Positions 41,834 to 51,646 are shown, numbered from the stretch's first letter. The stretch is DNA of 64,000 nt from Actinomadura pelletieri DSM 43383 (GCF_003634705.1 NZ_RBWU01000003.1:558001-622000); one strand, 5' to 3'. A program made the numbers and translations. Notes: generated from the sequence alone by a model not told the origin.

Positions 41834-41882
41834 CCGGTTCTGATGGGCTGACCGGTTCTGATGGGCTGACCGGTTCTGATGG
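41822..41882 (+). repeat. 18-bp tandem repeat across the stop codon of the GT-C-like gene
   Basis: The unit CTGATGGGCTGACCGGTT is repeated 3.3 times. The first unit contains the last codons and TGA stop; each later unit supplies an additional ATG-GGC-TGA. It looks like recent slippage or duplication. Confidence 0.85.
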
Positions 41883-41903
41883 GGCGGGCGGCCGCCGTAG
41901 CGG

Positions 41904-42563
41904 TCAGCCGGGGGTGATGAAGGACGTCTCGTAGGCGAAGATCACGGCCTGGGTGCGGTCGCGGGCCTGGAGCTTGGCGAGGATGTTCCCGACGTGCGTC
42001 TTCACCGTCTGCGGGCTCACGAACAGCTCCTGGGCGATCTCGGCGTTGGAGTGCCCCTTGGCCATCAGCCGCAGCACGTCGCCCTCCCGCTCGGTGAGCT
42101 GCCCGTGCCAGGCCGCCCCGCTCGCCGTCCCGCCGTCGGACGGCCCGTGCTGGGCGGCCAGCTCCCGGATCGCCGCCGGGAACAGCAGGCTCTCCCCGTG
42201 CGTCACCATCCGGATCGCCTGGAGGATCTCCTCGGGCCTCGTCCGTTTGAGCAGGAAGCCGTTCGCGCCCGCCTTCAACGCGTCGTACACGTACTCGTCG
42301 TTCTCGAACGTCGTGACGACGATGATGCGGGGCGGCTCCGGCACGGTGGCCAGGATGTGGCGGGTGGCCTGGATGCCGTCGAGGCGCGGCATCCGCACGT
42401 CCATGAGGATCACGTCGGGGCGCAGCCGCCGCACCGCGTCGGGCACCTCCGCGCCGTCCGCGGCCTCCCCGACCACGGTCAGGTCGTCCTCGGCCTCGAC
42501 GATGGCCGCGAGCCCCGCTCTGATCAACCGCTCGTCGTCGACCAGCAGAACCTTGATCGTCAT
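41904..42563 (-). CDS. NarL/LuxR-family response regulator
   Basis: 219 aa. Receiver: VLLVDDERLIRAGL, phospho-Asp in ILMDVRMPRLDG, Lys in FLLKRTRP. The LuxR-type HTH has LTEREGDVLRLMAKGHSNAEIA and VSPQTVKTHVGNIL. ATG 42563 overlaps the kinase stop (ATGA), so the pair is co-translated. The signal is unknown. Confidence 0.95.
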   Translation of the reverse strand: MTIKVLLVDDERLIRAGLAAIVEAEDDLTVVGEAADGAEVPDAVRRLRPDVILMDVRMPRLDGIQATRHILATVPEPPRIIVVTTFENDEYVYDALKAGANGFLLKRTRPEEILQAIRMVTHGESLLFPAAIRELAAQHGPSDGGTASGAAWHGQLTEREGDVLRLMAKGHSNAEIAQELFVSPQTVKTHVGNILAKLQARDRTQAVIFAYETSFITPG

Positions 42564-43795
42564 GTTCCGGACCTTAGCGGCAACGAGACACGGAACCGCC
42601 AGTGGTCTCCGTCCGGCCCGGCCGTCATCTCGCCGCGCAGCACCGTGACGCGCTCACGGACGCCGCCGAGCCCGCGCCCGCCGCCGTGACCCGCGGCGGC
42701 GCCGCCCGGCGCGCCGAGCGGGTTGCTCATCTCCACCTCCAGCCGTTCGCGCTCCACCCCGAGCCGCAGCCGTACCGGGACCTTGCCCGCGTGCCGCAGC
42801 GCGTTCGTGAGGCCCTCCTGGACGATCCGGTACGCCTCCCGCGACACGGCCGCCGGGACGTGCTCCACCTCCGCGCCGACGTCCGCGTCGAGCTTCACCC
42901 CGGCGATCCTCGTCTGCTCCAGCAGCCGTCCGAGGTCCTTCAGCGTGGCCTGCGGTGCGGCGGCCCTGGAGGCGTCCTCCCGCAGCAGTCCGAGCACATG
43001 GTCGAGATCCTCCAGCGCGGCGCGGGCGGACTCCTCGATGGCGCCGAGCGCCTCCCGGGCGAACTCCGGGTCGGCGTCCAGCACCCGGCCCGCCGCGGCG
43101 GCCTGCAACGTCACCACGCTGAGGGCGTGCCCCACCGAGTCGTGCAGCTCCCTCGCCAGCCGGTTGCGTTCGGCGAGCTTGACGGCCCTGGCCTCCATCT
43201 CGGCGAGCCGGTCCGCGGCGGACGGCCCGAGAAGCCGCGGCGCCAGCCGGGACAGCAGCGCGCCCGCGCCGACGATCAGCGCGAGCAGCACGGCGAGCGA
43301 CGCCAGCCCGGCGAGCGGTGCGGGCCACTGCGGCCAGGTCTCCGCCCACCCCCAGGCGGCGAGGAACGTCGTGTCCCAGTTCACCGTCGGCGCGAGGATC
43401 AGCACGATCGCGAACGGCGGGACGGCGAGGCTCAGCCCGCTGACCACCACCCCGGCGCCCAGGTGGACGGCGAACCACGCGCCCGTCCGGGCGCGCCTCT
43501 CCCACGACCGCGCGGGCGCCGGCACGATCGCCGTGGCCGGGCCCCTGAGCAGTTCCCTGGCGAGCGAGCCCTCCAGCAGCCGCACCGTCGGCACGAGCCC
43601 GGTGACGAACGTCGCCACCGCCGGGAACACCAGCAACATCAGCACGGCGTTGACGACCTGGTTGGCGACCGGCAGCACCGAGCCGAGGGTGATCCCGAGG
43701 AACCAGTACGGCATCAGCAGGGCGCCGCCCACGACGAGGTGGGACCAGCGCAGCCAGGTCGTCCGCTCGATCAGCGGCCGCAGCACGCGTGTCAC
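42560..43795 (-). CDS. NarL-type sensor histidine kinase (HisKA_3)
   Basis: 411 aa. About six membrane helices occupy residues 15-195. The dimerisation/phospho-acceptor helix reads ERNRLARELHDSVGHALSVV, and the ATPase part has EGLTNALRHAG and a short GGRGLGGVRERV G2 box. This is the common actinobacterial class with a membrane-embedded sensor and no large extracellular domain. It is directly upstream of, and overlaps, its cognate regulator gene. Confidence 0.94.
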   Translation of the reverse strand: MTRVLRPLIERTTWLRWSHLVVGGALLMPYWFLGITLGSVLPVANQVVNAVLMLLVFPAVATFVTGLVPTVRLLEGSLARELLRGPATAIVPAPARSWERRARTGAWFAVHLGAGVVVSGLSLAVPPFAIVLILAPTVNWDTTFLAAWGWAETWPQWPAPLAGLASLAVLLALIVGAGALLSRLAPRLLGPSAADRLAEMEARAVKLAERNRLARELHDSVGHALSVVTLQAAAAGRVLDADPEFAREALGAIEESARAALEDLDHVLGLLREDASRAAAPQATLKDLGRLLEQTRIAGVKLDADVGAEVEHVPAAVSREAYRIVQEGLTNALRHAGKVPVRLRLGVERERLEVEMSNPLGAPGGAAAGHGGGRGLGGVRERVTVLRGEMTAGPDGDHWRFRVSLPLRSGT

Positions 43796-43856
43796 GGAAC
43801 CGATCCTCGCAGATCAGGCATCCCGGGCCCCTCCCCCGCGAGAGGGAGTCGCCGGC

Positions 43857-45929
43857 TCAGGACGAGGCGCCGTCGTCCTGCTCCTCGGCGGCGCGGTCGC
43901 GTTCGGCCAGCTTGGCGAGGCGGGCGTTGTAGGCGGCGAGCTCGTCGTCCTCGGGACGTCCGCCGCCCTTCGCGGCACGGTCGGCCTTGCGGTCGCCGCG
44001 CCGCGCCTGCCGCTGGTCGTCCATGTACCACTGGACCGCCAGGACGATCAGGACGATGAACGTCGGGATCTCGCCGAACGCCCACGCGATCCCGCCGCCG
44101 GTGTGCTGGTCCTCCAGGATCGTGGTGCCCCACGGCGGGTCCACGGACGCGTACCAGCCGCGTGCCAGAGCCTGGCTCAGGTTCATCAGCGCGATGCCGA
44201 AGAACGCGTGGAACGGCATCGTGACGAACAGCAGCAGGAGCCGCCCCGGGTAGGGCAGCTTCTTCGGCGCGGGGTCGACGCCGAGCAGCACCCAGAAGAA
44301 CAGGAACCCGGCGAGCAGGAAGTGCGCCGTCATCGCGATGTGCCCGAGATGGTTGCGCATCGCGGACTCGAACAGCGGCGTGAAGTACAGCGCGAACGTG
44401 CTCACCACGAAGATGAACGTCGCCACCGCCGGATGCGCGACGACCGCGGCGACCCGGCTGTGCAGCATCGCGGTCAGCCATTCGCGCGGGCCACGGTCGC
44501 CGCGGACACGGGCCGGTTTGAGGGCGCGCAGCGCCAGCGTCACCGGCGCGCCGACGACCAGGAAGATCGGCGTCAGCATGTTCAGCACCATGTGCTGCAC
44601 CATGTGCACGCTGAACAGGATCGGCGCGTACTTGGCGACACCGGTCTGGGTGGCCACGACGATGGTCAGCAGCCCGATGAACCAGGAGACGGCGCGCGCC
44701 ATCGGCCAGCTGTCGCCGCGCCTGCGCAGCCGGACGAGGGCCGCGAGGTAGAGCCCGCCGAGGACGAGGACCAGCGCGGCGAAGAACAGGTCGAGCTGCC
44801 ACAGCGTCGCCAGCCGCGCCGGGGTGATCTCCGGGGGCATCTCGTAGCCGAGCAGCGCCTTGACCACCGACTCCGGCTCGGCCGGGGCGGGCGGCGCGGT
44901 GCGGGCCAGCGCGACGGCGAGGCCGATGGCGGAGGCCATCACGACGATCTCGCCGGACGCGAACCGCGCGAACGCCCAGGGCCTGCCGTCCGCGAGCGCG
45001 GGCAGCGTCCGGGTCCGGTGCAGGTGACCGAACCAGCCCAGCGCGGCGAACGCGAGCATCTTGCCGAGGGCGAGCCTGCCGTAGTTCGTCTCGACCAGTT
45101 CGACCGGGTCGGGCAGCCGGGCGATCACGTTCACCAGACCGCTGGCGCCGACGGCGACGTAGCACCACAGGGCCATGCGGCTGAACCGGTCCGCCATGAC
45201 GGGCAGCCGGTCGCGGCGGAGCAGGGCGTGCACACCGACGATGGCGAGACCGCCGACCCACGGCGCGACCGCGGCGACGTGCAGCGCGACCCCGGTCGTC
45301 GCGACGGTGTGGTTGGCGGCCGAGGCGGAGTGCCCGGTCAGCGGCGCGGGCAGCAGCGCGATCCCGGCCATCGCGAGCAGCCCGAACGCGGCGGCGGGCG
45401 TGGTGGTGGTGCGGGCCAGCAGCGCCACGACGACCGCGAGCAGCACCACGATCATCAGCGCGGTGCCCTGGGGCAATGACCCGACGTAGCTGCTCAGCTC
45501 GCTGCCGGTGAGGACCTGCTCGACGGGCTGGCCGAGAACGTCCGCGACGGTGAAGACCAGGGTCGCCGCGGCGGCGGCGGCCCAGGCGGCGGCGAACCAG
45601 GACGCGGCGTGCAGGTAGCCGACCGCGTCCTTGGACAGGCGGCCGGGCCCGCGCCCGCCGCCCTCGATGGGCAGTAGCGCGGCGGCGGCCAGCAGCGCGC
45701 CGACGGTCAGCGCGGACAGCAGGTCCATCGCGGTCCGGGACGCGGGCAGGCCCCACCGGGTGAGCTCACCGGCGTCGCCGAGCCCGGGAATGACCTTCTC
45801 GGTGACCGAGCCGCCGACGACGAGCCCGGTGACGAGGACGGTGCCTGCCGCGGCCGCCGCGATCGCGGCGGCCCGCAGGACGCGCAGGACGTTGTTCCTG
45901 TGCGCGTCCGTGGGTCCTTGGGTGGTCAT
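43857..45929 (-). CDS. CopD-CtaG fusion: copper resistance / cytochrome c oxidase assembly membrane protein
   Basis: 690 aa. The N-terminal half is a CopD-like copper transport domain (about 8 helices; SAANHTVATTGVALHVAAVAPWVGG contains the family His). The second half is a CtaG/caa3-oxidase assembly domain (SVHMVQHMVLNMLTPIF with paired HxxxH, HLGHIAMTAHFLLAGF, MPFHAFFGIAL). The C-terminal tail is charged and cytoplasmic. The fusion is well known in actinobacteria and is assumed to handle copper for oxidase assembly or tolerance. Both ends lie in short GC-rich gaps. Confidence 0.92.
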   Translation of the reverse strand: MTTQGPTDAHRNNVLRVLRAAAIAAAAAGTVLVTGLVVGGSVTEKVIPGLGDAGELTRWGLPASRTAMDLLSALTVGALLAAAALLPIEGGGRGPGRLSKDAVGYLHAASWFAAAWAAAAAATLVFTVADVLGQPVEQVLTGSELSSYVGSLPQGTALMIVVLLAVVVALLARTTTTPAAAFGLLAMAGIALLPAPLTGHSASAANHTVATTGVALHVAAVAPWVGGLAIVGVHALLRRDRLPVMADRFSRMALWCYVAVGASGLVNVIARLPDPVELVETNYGRLALGKMLAFAALGWFGHLHRTRTLPALADGRPWAFARFASGEIVVMASAIGLAVALARTAPPAPAEPESVVKALLGYEMPPEITPARLATLWQLDLFFAALVLVLGGLYLAALVRLRRRGDSWPMARAVSWFIGLLTIVVATQTGVAKYAPILFSVHMVQHMVLNMLTPIFLVVGAPVTLALRALKPARVRGDRGPREWLTAMLHSRVAAVVAHPAVATFIFVVSTFALYFTPLFESAMRNHLGHIAMTAHFLLAGFLFFWVLLGVDPAPKKLPYPGRLLLLFVTMPFHAFFGIALMNLSQALARGWYASVDPPWGTTILEDQHTGGGIAWAFGEIPTFIVLIVLAVQWYMDDQRQARRGDRKADRAAKGGGRPEDDELAAYNARLAKLAERDRAAEEQDDGASS

Positions 45930-46008
45930 GATCGGCCGGGTTCTCTGCGGGGTGACGGGGGCTGGCCCCTACCCTACTGAGCCCACGGCACCGGTCACGC
46001 CCGGGTTC

Positions 46009-46044
46009 GCGCCCGGCCCGGCGCCCGGCCCGGCGCCCGGCCCG
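46009..46044. repeat. Three tandem 12-bp units GCGCCCGGCCCG
   Basis: Three perfect units lie in the 163-bp gap between the CopD-CtaG start and the end of the regulator gene. The purpose is unknown; replication slippage is likely. Confidence 0.8.
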
Positions 46045-46092
46045 ATGCCAGACCTCGTGCCGGGCTCCGGCCGCCGCGCCGGGGCCGTCCGG

Positions 46093-47391
46093 TCACACGC
46101 CGACGCAGGTCAGGGCGCGGCGGTAGGCGGCCATGCGGGGCTCCTCGGCGGTGCCCGTCTCGGCCAGCACCTCGGCGAGGTCGAACCACGCCTGCGCGGC
46201 CTCCCTGGAGGACTCCATCTCCTCCAGGCAGGTGGCGGCGCGGGTCAGGACCTCCACGGCGCGGTCGCGGCGGCCGAGCCGCACCGACGCCTCGCCGAGC
46301 ACGGTCAGGGCCCCGGCGGTGGCGCGGCGCGGCGCGTCCCCGAGCAGGTCGAGGGCCTCTTCGGCGAGCCGGACCGCCTCGGCGGGACGGCCGAGCGCCA
46401 GCTCCGCGCGGGCCAGCTCGGTCAGGCACCAGGCGACGTCGATCTCCCCGGACGCGCTGGCGTTGATCTCGTCCCGGACCCGGCCGAGCAGCTCACGGGC
46501 GCGGACGGCCTGGTCGGGCCGGGCGCGCAGCAGCAGCCCGGCGTAGATGACGCGCAGCCGGCTGAGGTTGCGGGGGTCCTCGCCGTCACCGGCGAGCATG
46601 AGCGCGCGTTCGGCGAGGGCGACACCGTCCTCGTACTCGCCGCGGATCTCGGCGACGTACGCCGCCTCCCAGAAGGCGACCATCCGGGCGCGGGCGCCGC
46701 CGATCCGCTCGGCCCGCTCGACGAGCTGCGTCGCGAGCTGCCGGGCGCGGACGAGGTCGCCGCGCTCGATGAACGCGGCGAGCAGCGCCGCGCCGATGTG
46801 CACGGCGGCGTCGGTGGAGTCGGCGCCGGTCGCGATGAGGTGCCGCAGCGCGTTCTCGGCGGCCCGCACGCCCGCGCTGATGTCGCCGCGCTCACGCAGG
46901 CAGCGGCTCAGCGCCACATGCACCTTCGCCCAGTGGTCGAGGTCGGTCTCGGCGGACGCCTCCTCGGTCAGCGCCGTCAGCTCGGCGATGGCCCGCTCGA
47001 GCTCGCCCGCCGCCTCCAGCGCGAGGGCGTGCCCCCACCGCGCCTGGTGCAGCATCTCCGGCAGGGCGACCGCGTCCGCGCTGGCGAGGACCTCGGCGAA
47101 CCGGGCCCGTGCCTCGGCCGCCGCGCCGTTGCTCAGCGCGATCTCCGCGTAGTCGAGCGTGACGCGCAGCTCGTCCACGACGTCCTCGCTGACACCGCTG
47201 ACGAGGTAGGTCGCCGAGCAGTTCAGCTTCGCCGCGAGGAGCTCCACGACGCTCGGGGCCGGGACGCGCTTGTCGGACTCGATCAGCGAGATGTAGCTGT
47301 CGGACAGCTCGGGGAAGGCGAGCTGCGCCTGGCTCACGCCCTGCCGGATTCGCAGGGCGCGGATGCGCTGCCCCAGTGTCTCCCGATCCAT
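46093..47391 (-). CDS. XRE-family HTH regulator with TPR domain
   Basis: 432 aa. Residues 1-65 are an XRE helix-turn-helix (LGQRIRALRIRQGVSQAQLA, SDSYISLIESDKRVP). The remainder is an array of TPR-like helices (e.g. ARGEYEDGVALAERAL-type units) as in actinobacterial XRE-TPR transcription factors, which often sense peptides. It diverges from the purine permease gene with ~170 bp between starts and could control it. Confidence 0.9.
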   Translation of the reverse strand: MDRETLGQRIRALRIRQGVSQAQLAFPELSDSYISLIESDKRVPAPSVVELLAAKLNCSATYLVSGVSEDVVDELRVTLDYAEIALSNGAAAEARARFAEVLASADAVALPEMLHQARWGHALALEAAGELERAIAELTALTEEASAETDLDHWAKVHVALSRCLRERGDISAGVRAAENALRHLIATGADSTDAAVHIGAALLAAFIERGDLVRARQLATQLVERAERIGGARARMVAFWEAAYVAEIRGEYEDGVALAERALMLAGDGEDPRNLSRLRVIYAGLLLRARPDQAVRARELLGRVRDEINASASGEIDVAWCLTELARAELALGRPAEAVRLAEEALDLLGDAPRRATAGALTVLGEASVRLGRRDRAVEVLTRAATCLEEMESSREAAQAWFDLAEVLAETGTAEEPRMAAYRRALTCVGV

Positions 47392-47560
47392 CGTTTGACC
47401 ACCGCCTACGGAATGCTCGCCGACTGCGCGAGCGCGCGCAGGACGAGGATGAAGTCGACTCGATCCTCAGTGTGCCGAGATCACGGCCGGTCAGCAGGCT
47501 ATACCGGCTAACCTGTGCACGCCATTTCGAGAACGCGCTGTGGAAGGCGGAGCTCCCTTC

Positions 47561-49006
47561 ATGCCCGAGACCAACGCCGCCGCGACCGACGAATCACGGC
47601 CGCCGGGCGGAGGTGGACCGCTGGAACGGCTGTTCGGCCTCGCCGCGCGCCGGACGAGCGTGGCGCGTGAGCTGCGCGGCGGTGTGACCACGTTCTTCGC
47701 GATGGCCTACATCATCCTGCTGAACCCGATCATCCTCGGCGGGGCGAAGGACGTCACCGGGGCGACGCTGTCGATTCCGCAGCTCACGACGATGACGGCG
47801 CTGTCGGCGGCGATCGCCACGGTGATCATGGGGCTGGTGGGGAACGCGCCGCTCGCGCTCGCCGCGGGCCTCGGCATCAACGCGGTCGTGGCGTTCCAGG
47901 CGGCGCCGGTGATGACCTGGCCGCAGGCGATGGGCCTGGTGGTGATCGAGGGCGCGGTGATCGTGGTGCTGGCGCTCACCGGCATCCGCGAGCGGATCAT
48001 GAACTCGATCCCGCTGGCGCTCAAGCACGCGATCGCGGTCGGCATCGGCGCGTTCATCGCGCTGGTCGGCTTCTACGACGCGGGGTTCGTCACCTCCAGC
48101 GCCACGAGCCCGCCGCTGTCCCTCGGCACCGGAGGTCATCTGGCGACATGGCCCGCGCTGGTGTTCGTCCTCACCCTGCTGCTGATGATCGTCCTGTACG
48201 TGCGGCGGGTGCCGGGCGCCATCCTGCTCAGCATCGTGGTCGGGACGGTCGCGGCCGTGGTCATCCAGGAGAACGCGTCCGTCAAGCAGGGCGGCTGGGG
48301 CGTCGTCACGCCGAACATGCCGGACGAGTTGTTCGCCGTCCCCGACTTCGGGCTGTTCGGCGAGTTCGACCTGTTCGGCGGGTTCGCCGAGGCCGGGATG
48401 ATCACCGCGCTGGTCGTGCTGTTCACGCTGGTGCTGTCGGGGTTCTTCGACGCGATGGGCACGATCCTCGGGGTCAGCGACGAGGCGGGCCTGCTGAACG
48501 AGAAGGGCGAGGTGCCGCGGCTCGGCCGGATCCTGTCGGTGGACGGCGTGTCCGCCGCGTTCGGCGGTGTCACCAGCTCGTCCGCCAACACCGTGTTCGT
48601 GGAGTCGGCGGCCGGTGTCGGGGAGGGCGCGCGGACGGGCCTGGCCAACCTCGCCACGGGCGCGCTGTTCACGGTGACGCTGTTCCTCACGCCGCTCGCC
48701 GCGACCGTCCCGGCGCAGGCCGCGGCGCCCGCGCTGGTCGTCGTCGGCGCGCTGATGATGACGCAGGTCGCCAAGGTCGACTGGACCGATCCGGACCTCA
48801 CCATCCCGGCGTTCCTCACGATCGTGCTGATGCCGTTCACCTTCTCGATCACGATCGGGATCGGCGGCGGGATGGTGAGCTACGCGCTGATCAAATCGGC
48901 GCGGGGCCGGTGGCGCGAGGTCTCGGTCTGGCTGTGGCCGGTGGTGGCGCTGTTCCTGATCTTCTTCGCGATCGAGCCGATCGAGGGGTGGCTCGGCGTC
49001 CGGTAG
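47561..49006 (+). CDS. NCS2/AzgA-type purine (hypoxanthine/guanine) permease
   Basis: 481 aa, with about 12-14 membrane helices. Family blocks: TFFAMAYIILLNP, GLGINAVVAFQ, LALKHAIAVGIGAFIALVGFYDAG split between two helices, LFTLVLSGFFDAMGTILGVSDEAG and the TSSSANTVFVESAAGVGEG loop that lines the substrate site. It imports purine bases with protons. ATG 47561 follows a GGAG site; GTG 47540 is an in-frame alternative. A terminator hairpin follows. Confidence 0.92.
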   Translation: MPETNAAATDESRPPGGGGPLERLFGLAARRTSVARELRGGVTTFFAMAYIILLNPIILGGAKDVTGATLSIPQLTTMTALSAAIATVIMGLVGNAPLALAAGLGINAVVAFQAAPVMTWPQAMGLVVIEGAVIVVLALTGIRERIMNSIPLALKHAIAVGIGAFIALVGFYDAGFVTSSATSPPLSLGTGGHLATWPALVFVLTLLLMIVLYVRRVPGAILLSIVVGTVAAVVIQENASVKQGGWGVVTPNMPDELFAVPDFGLFGEFDLFGGFAEAGMITALVVLFTLVLSGFFDAMGTILGVSDEAGLLNEKGEVPRLGRILSVDGVSAAFGGVTSSSANTVFVESAAGVGEGARTGLANLATGALFTVTLFLTPLAATVPAQAAAPALVVVGALMMTQVAKVDWTDPDLTIPAFLTIVLMPFTFSITIGIGGGMVSYALIKSARGRWREVSVWLWPVVALFLIFFAIEPIEGWLGVR

Positions 49007-49023
49007 CGGCCGCGTCTCATGGT

Positions 49024-49040
49024 CCCGGAACGTTTCCGGG
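49024..49040 (+). terminator. Short stem-loop after the purine permease gene
   Basis: CCCGGAA and TTCCGGG pair perfectly around a 3-nt loop, 17 bp after the stop. No U-tract. Confidence 0.5.
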
Positions 49041-49143
49041 TAACTCTCCGTTCATTTCGCGGTTCCGGAGCCGCCGTCGGGTGTCAAATAGTGCCGACAT
49101 GACGTAAGCAGAAGGTAGGGCCTTACCCCCCGGCGCGAAAGGC

Positions 49144-50316
49144 GTGGCTGTGGTGTCCGCGGACTCTCCCCCCCACCCGTCTCCGCCAGGTCATGTCCTC
49201 CTGGCGCCCGACAGGTTCCAGGGAGCGTTGACCGCGGCGCAGGCGGCGGGCCATCTGGCGGCCGGACTGCGCCGGATCCGGCCGGACGTGCCCCTGGTGG
49301 AACTGCCCGTGGCGGACGGCGGGGAGGGCACGGTCGACGCGGCGGTGGCGGCCGGATGGCGGCGGGTGGAGGTCGAGGTGTGCGGGCCGACCGGCCTTCC
49401 CGTCACCGCGCACCTGGCGGTGAACGGGCGCAGCGCCGTCGTGGAGCTGGCCGAGGCGTCGGGGGTGCGGCGGTTGCCGGACGGCAGGCCGCGTCCGCTC
49501 GTCGCGTCCAGCGTCGGGACGGGCCAGCTGCTCGCGCACGCGGTGCGGCTCGGCGCCCGCCGGATCGTCCTCGGGCTCGGCGGCGGCGCCTGCACCGACG
49601 GCGGCGCGGGCCTGGTGCAGGGGCTCGGCGGACGCCTGCTGGACGCCCTCGGCAAGGACCTGCCGCCCGGCGGCGCCGCGCTGCGCTCCCTGCACGCCCT
49701 CGACCTGCGCGGCCTGCCCGACATGTCGGGCATCGAGGTCGTGGTGGCGGGCGATCCCGCGGGGCCGCTGCTGGGCCGTTCCGGCGCCGCCGCCGTGGAC
49801 GGGCCCCGGCGCGGCGCGTCCCGCGACGAGGTCCGGGTGCTGGACGCCGGGCTGCGCCGCTGGGCCGATCTGGCCGAGGCGGCGTCCCGGAAGACCGCCC
49901 GCGACGTTCCCGGGGCGGGGACGGCGGGCGGCGTCGCCTTCGCCGCGCTCACGTTCCTCGGCGCCACGATCGAGCCGGGCGCCTCCTTCATGCTCGACCT
50001 GCTCGGTTTCGCCGAGAAGGCGCGCGGCGCGCATCTGGTCGTCACCGGCGAGGGCTCGCTCGACGCGCGTTCGCTGCGGGGCACCGCGCCGGTCGGGGTG
50101 GCCCGCGCCGCGGCGCGCGCGGGCGCGCCGGTCATCGCCGTGGCGGGCAGACGCGGCCTCACCGGCGAGCAGCTGCGCAAGGCGCGGATCCAGGCGGCGT
50201 ACGCGCTGGCCGACATCGAGCCGGACCCCGAACGCCGCGTCCGCCGGGCGGGGCCGCTGCTGGAGCAACTGACGGTCGCGATCGCCGACGAATGGCTTCC
50301 GCCGCCACCACCATGA
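49144..50316 (+). CDS. Glycerate kinase (GarK/GlxK family)
   Basis: 390 aa, typical length. LLAPDRFQGALTAAQAA (family Asp/Lys region, here with R-F-Q-G for the more usual S-F-K-G), VADGGEGTVDA, GLGGGACTDGGAG, AGTAGGVAFA and VVTGEGSLDARSLRG-type blocks show the glycerate kinase fold, giving 2- or 3-phosphoglycerate from glycerate and ATP. The altered S-F-K-G Lys might affect activity. GTG 49144 or GTG 49153 may start it. No pathway partner lies next to it. Confidence 0.9.
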   Translation: MAVVSADSPPHPSPPGHVLLAPDRFQGALTAAQAAGHLAAGLRRIRPDVPLVELPVADGGEGTVDAAVAAGWRRVEVEVCGPTGLPVTAHLAVNGRSAVVELAEASGVRRLPDGRPRPLVASSVGTGQLLAHAVRLGARRIVLGLGGGACTDGGAGLVQGLGGRLLDALGKDLPPGGAALRSLHALDLRGLPDMSGIEVVVAGDPAGPLLGRSGAAAVDGPRRGASRDEVRVLDAGLRRWADLAEAASRKTARDVPGAGTAGGVAFAALTFLGATIEPGASFMLDLLGFAEKARGAHLVVTGEGSLDARSLRGTAPVGVARAAARAGAPVIAVAGRRGLTGEQLRKARIQAAYALADIEPDPERRVRRAGPLLEQLTVAIADEWLPPPPP

Positions 50317-50573
50317 GACTGGCCCGAACCGGACGGGGCCGAGCGAACCGGGCAATCGTGATCGACATTCAATTCGCCGCGTGGCCGTTCCCCTATCATG
50401 TCCGATTCGCGGGGTTTACTGGTAATAGGGGCGTGAGAGATACGCGGCGCCGGGGTTCGGGGCGCGCGCCGCGGCCGCCACCGTCCGTGATCGGGCGAGT
50501 CCAGTACCGGTGGTCTGGGCTGGTCGGCGGCCCTACACTTGGGGCCTGGGAGTGAGCACTGGAGAGAATCGGC

Positions 50574-51074
50574 ATGGGCAGAATTCGCGATGAGGACTTC
50601 CTGCTCCTGTGGCGCGAACACGGGAAGGAACTGCCGTGGCGGGGGTACGCCCAGCGGCTGAGCGTGCTCGTCGACGACGAGGTGACGGAAAGCTACGTCC
50701 GGGTCTGGGTGCAGCGTAACCGCGACCGCCTCCGATCGGAGTACGGAATCACCGTCGGGGCGCGTCATGTCCGCGCCGACCGCGAATTCGAGGCGTGGCC
50801 GAACCTGCCGCGCCAGGAGCGCAATCAAAGCCTCTACCGGCTGCTGGAATACCATGCGCGGGCCCGGCAGCTCGGTGTCGAGAACCTCGCCGGGTCGATC
50901 CGCGACATGTACGTGACCGCCGTGCGCAACCTACGCGCCGACAATCAAATCATCCGGTACGACCCGGAATGCGGGCTGTACCGGTCGAGCCGCACCCCGG
51001 AAGAGGCGCTGGCCGATCCGCAGTACGAACGGATCTCCGAGCCGAAAGAATCCTACGCGGCCCGGCACGGGTAG
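50574..51074 (+). CDS. Hypothetical 166-aa protein, possibly DNA-binding
   Basis: Contains RDEDFLLLWREHGKELPWRGYAQRL, ESYVRVWVQRNRDRLRSEY and a helical LLEYHARARQLGVENLAGSI. The last part of the first block and next helix suggest a helix-turn-helix, but no family is certain. ATG 50574 follows GGAGAG. About 260 bp upstream is gene-free, with an inverted repeat CCCCTAT (50390) / ATAGGGG (50425). No partner genes. Confidence 0.6.
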   Translation: MGRIRDEDFLLLWREHGKELPWRGYAQRLSVLVDDEVTESYVRVWVQRNRDRLRSEYGITVGARHVRADREFEAWPNLPRQERNQSLYRLLEYHARARQLGVENLAGSIRDMYVTAVRNLRADNQIIRYDPECGLYRSSRTPEEALADPQYERISEPKESYAARHG

Positions 51075-51194
51075 AACACAAAACACATTGGACCCCATGT
51101 TGCCCTGTTGTCAGCGGGGTCACTCTTGTACGTTTGTGTTTGGAAGGCATCCTTAAGGGAAGCGCGCTACCACGCCGGGGTTGGGAGAGGCAGG

Positions 51195-51461
51195 GTGAGC
51201 GATATCGGGTCAGTGGCCTTCGCGCGGGAGATCGCCGACGCGAAACTCATCTCACCCGCGGGCGGCGCGATCGTCTTCGTGGCGAGCGGAATGCTCATCG
51301 CCTGCGACCGCCCGGACGACATCACCGAACAGGACAATGCCTGGTTGGACGAGGTATTGGACGGTTACGGCGTGACCGAACTGCCGCCGCCCTGTCATAT
51401 CGACGAGGGTGAACTCGCGGGCTGGCGTTACTGGACGTTGCAACTGCCCGACCACGACTGA
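51195..51461 (+). CDS. Hypothetical 88-aa protein
   Basis: GTG 51195 is preceded by GAGGCAGG. The acidic protein (FAREIADAKLISPAGGAIVFVASGMLIACDRPD, split by the strand-rich core) has WLDEVLDGYGVTELPPP and WRYWTLQLPDHD. Family not recognised. It converges on a minus-strand gene across a strong hairpin. Confidence 0.55.
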   Translation: MSDIGSVAFAREIADAKLISPAGGAIVFVASGMLIACDRPDDITEQDNAWLDEVLDGYGVTELPPPCHIDEGELAGWRYWTLQLPDHD

Positions 51462-51613
51462 CGCGCGCCGCGCGGACGGTCCACGTCCTTCTGGAATTGC
51501 CTGAAAGCCGCGCGGCCCGGCGGCCCGGACGGCTCCACCCTCGGTTCTCCGGCTCCGCCGGTTCTCCCGTTTCTTCCGCCGTGGTCGGTCCCGGTCTCCG
51601 GGCCGCGAAAGAA

Positions 51614-51646
51614 GGGACCGGGGCCGCCCCCGCGTGCCCCGGTCCC
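51614..51646. terminator. 11-bp perfect stem-loop between convergent genes
   Basis: GGGACCGGGGC and GCCCCGGTCCC pair around an 11-nt loop. Located between the ends of the plus gene (51461) and the minus gene (51717), it probably serves both directions. Confidence 0.6.

Noticed and set aside
50390..50431. Inverted repeat CCCCTAT-N28-ATAGGGG before the 50574 gene
   Set aside because: Spacing is long and half-sites short; in such GC-rich sequence this could easily be chance, so it was not listed as a separate site.
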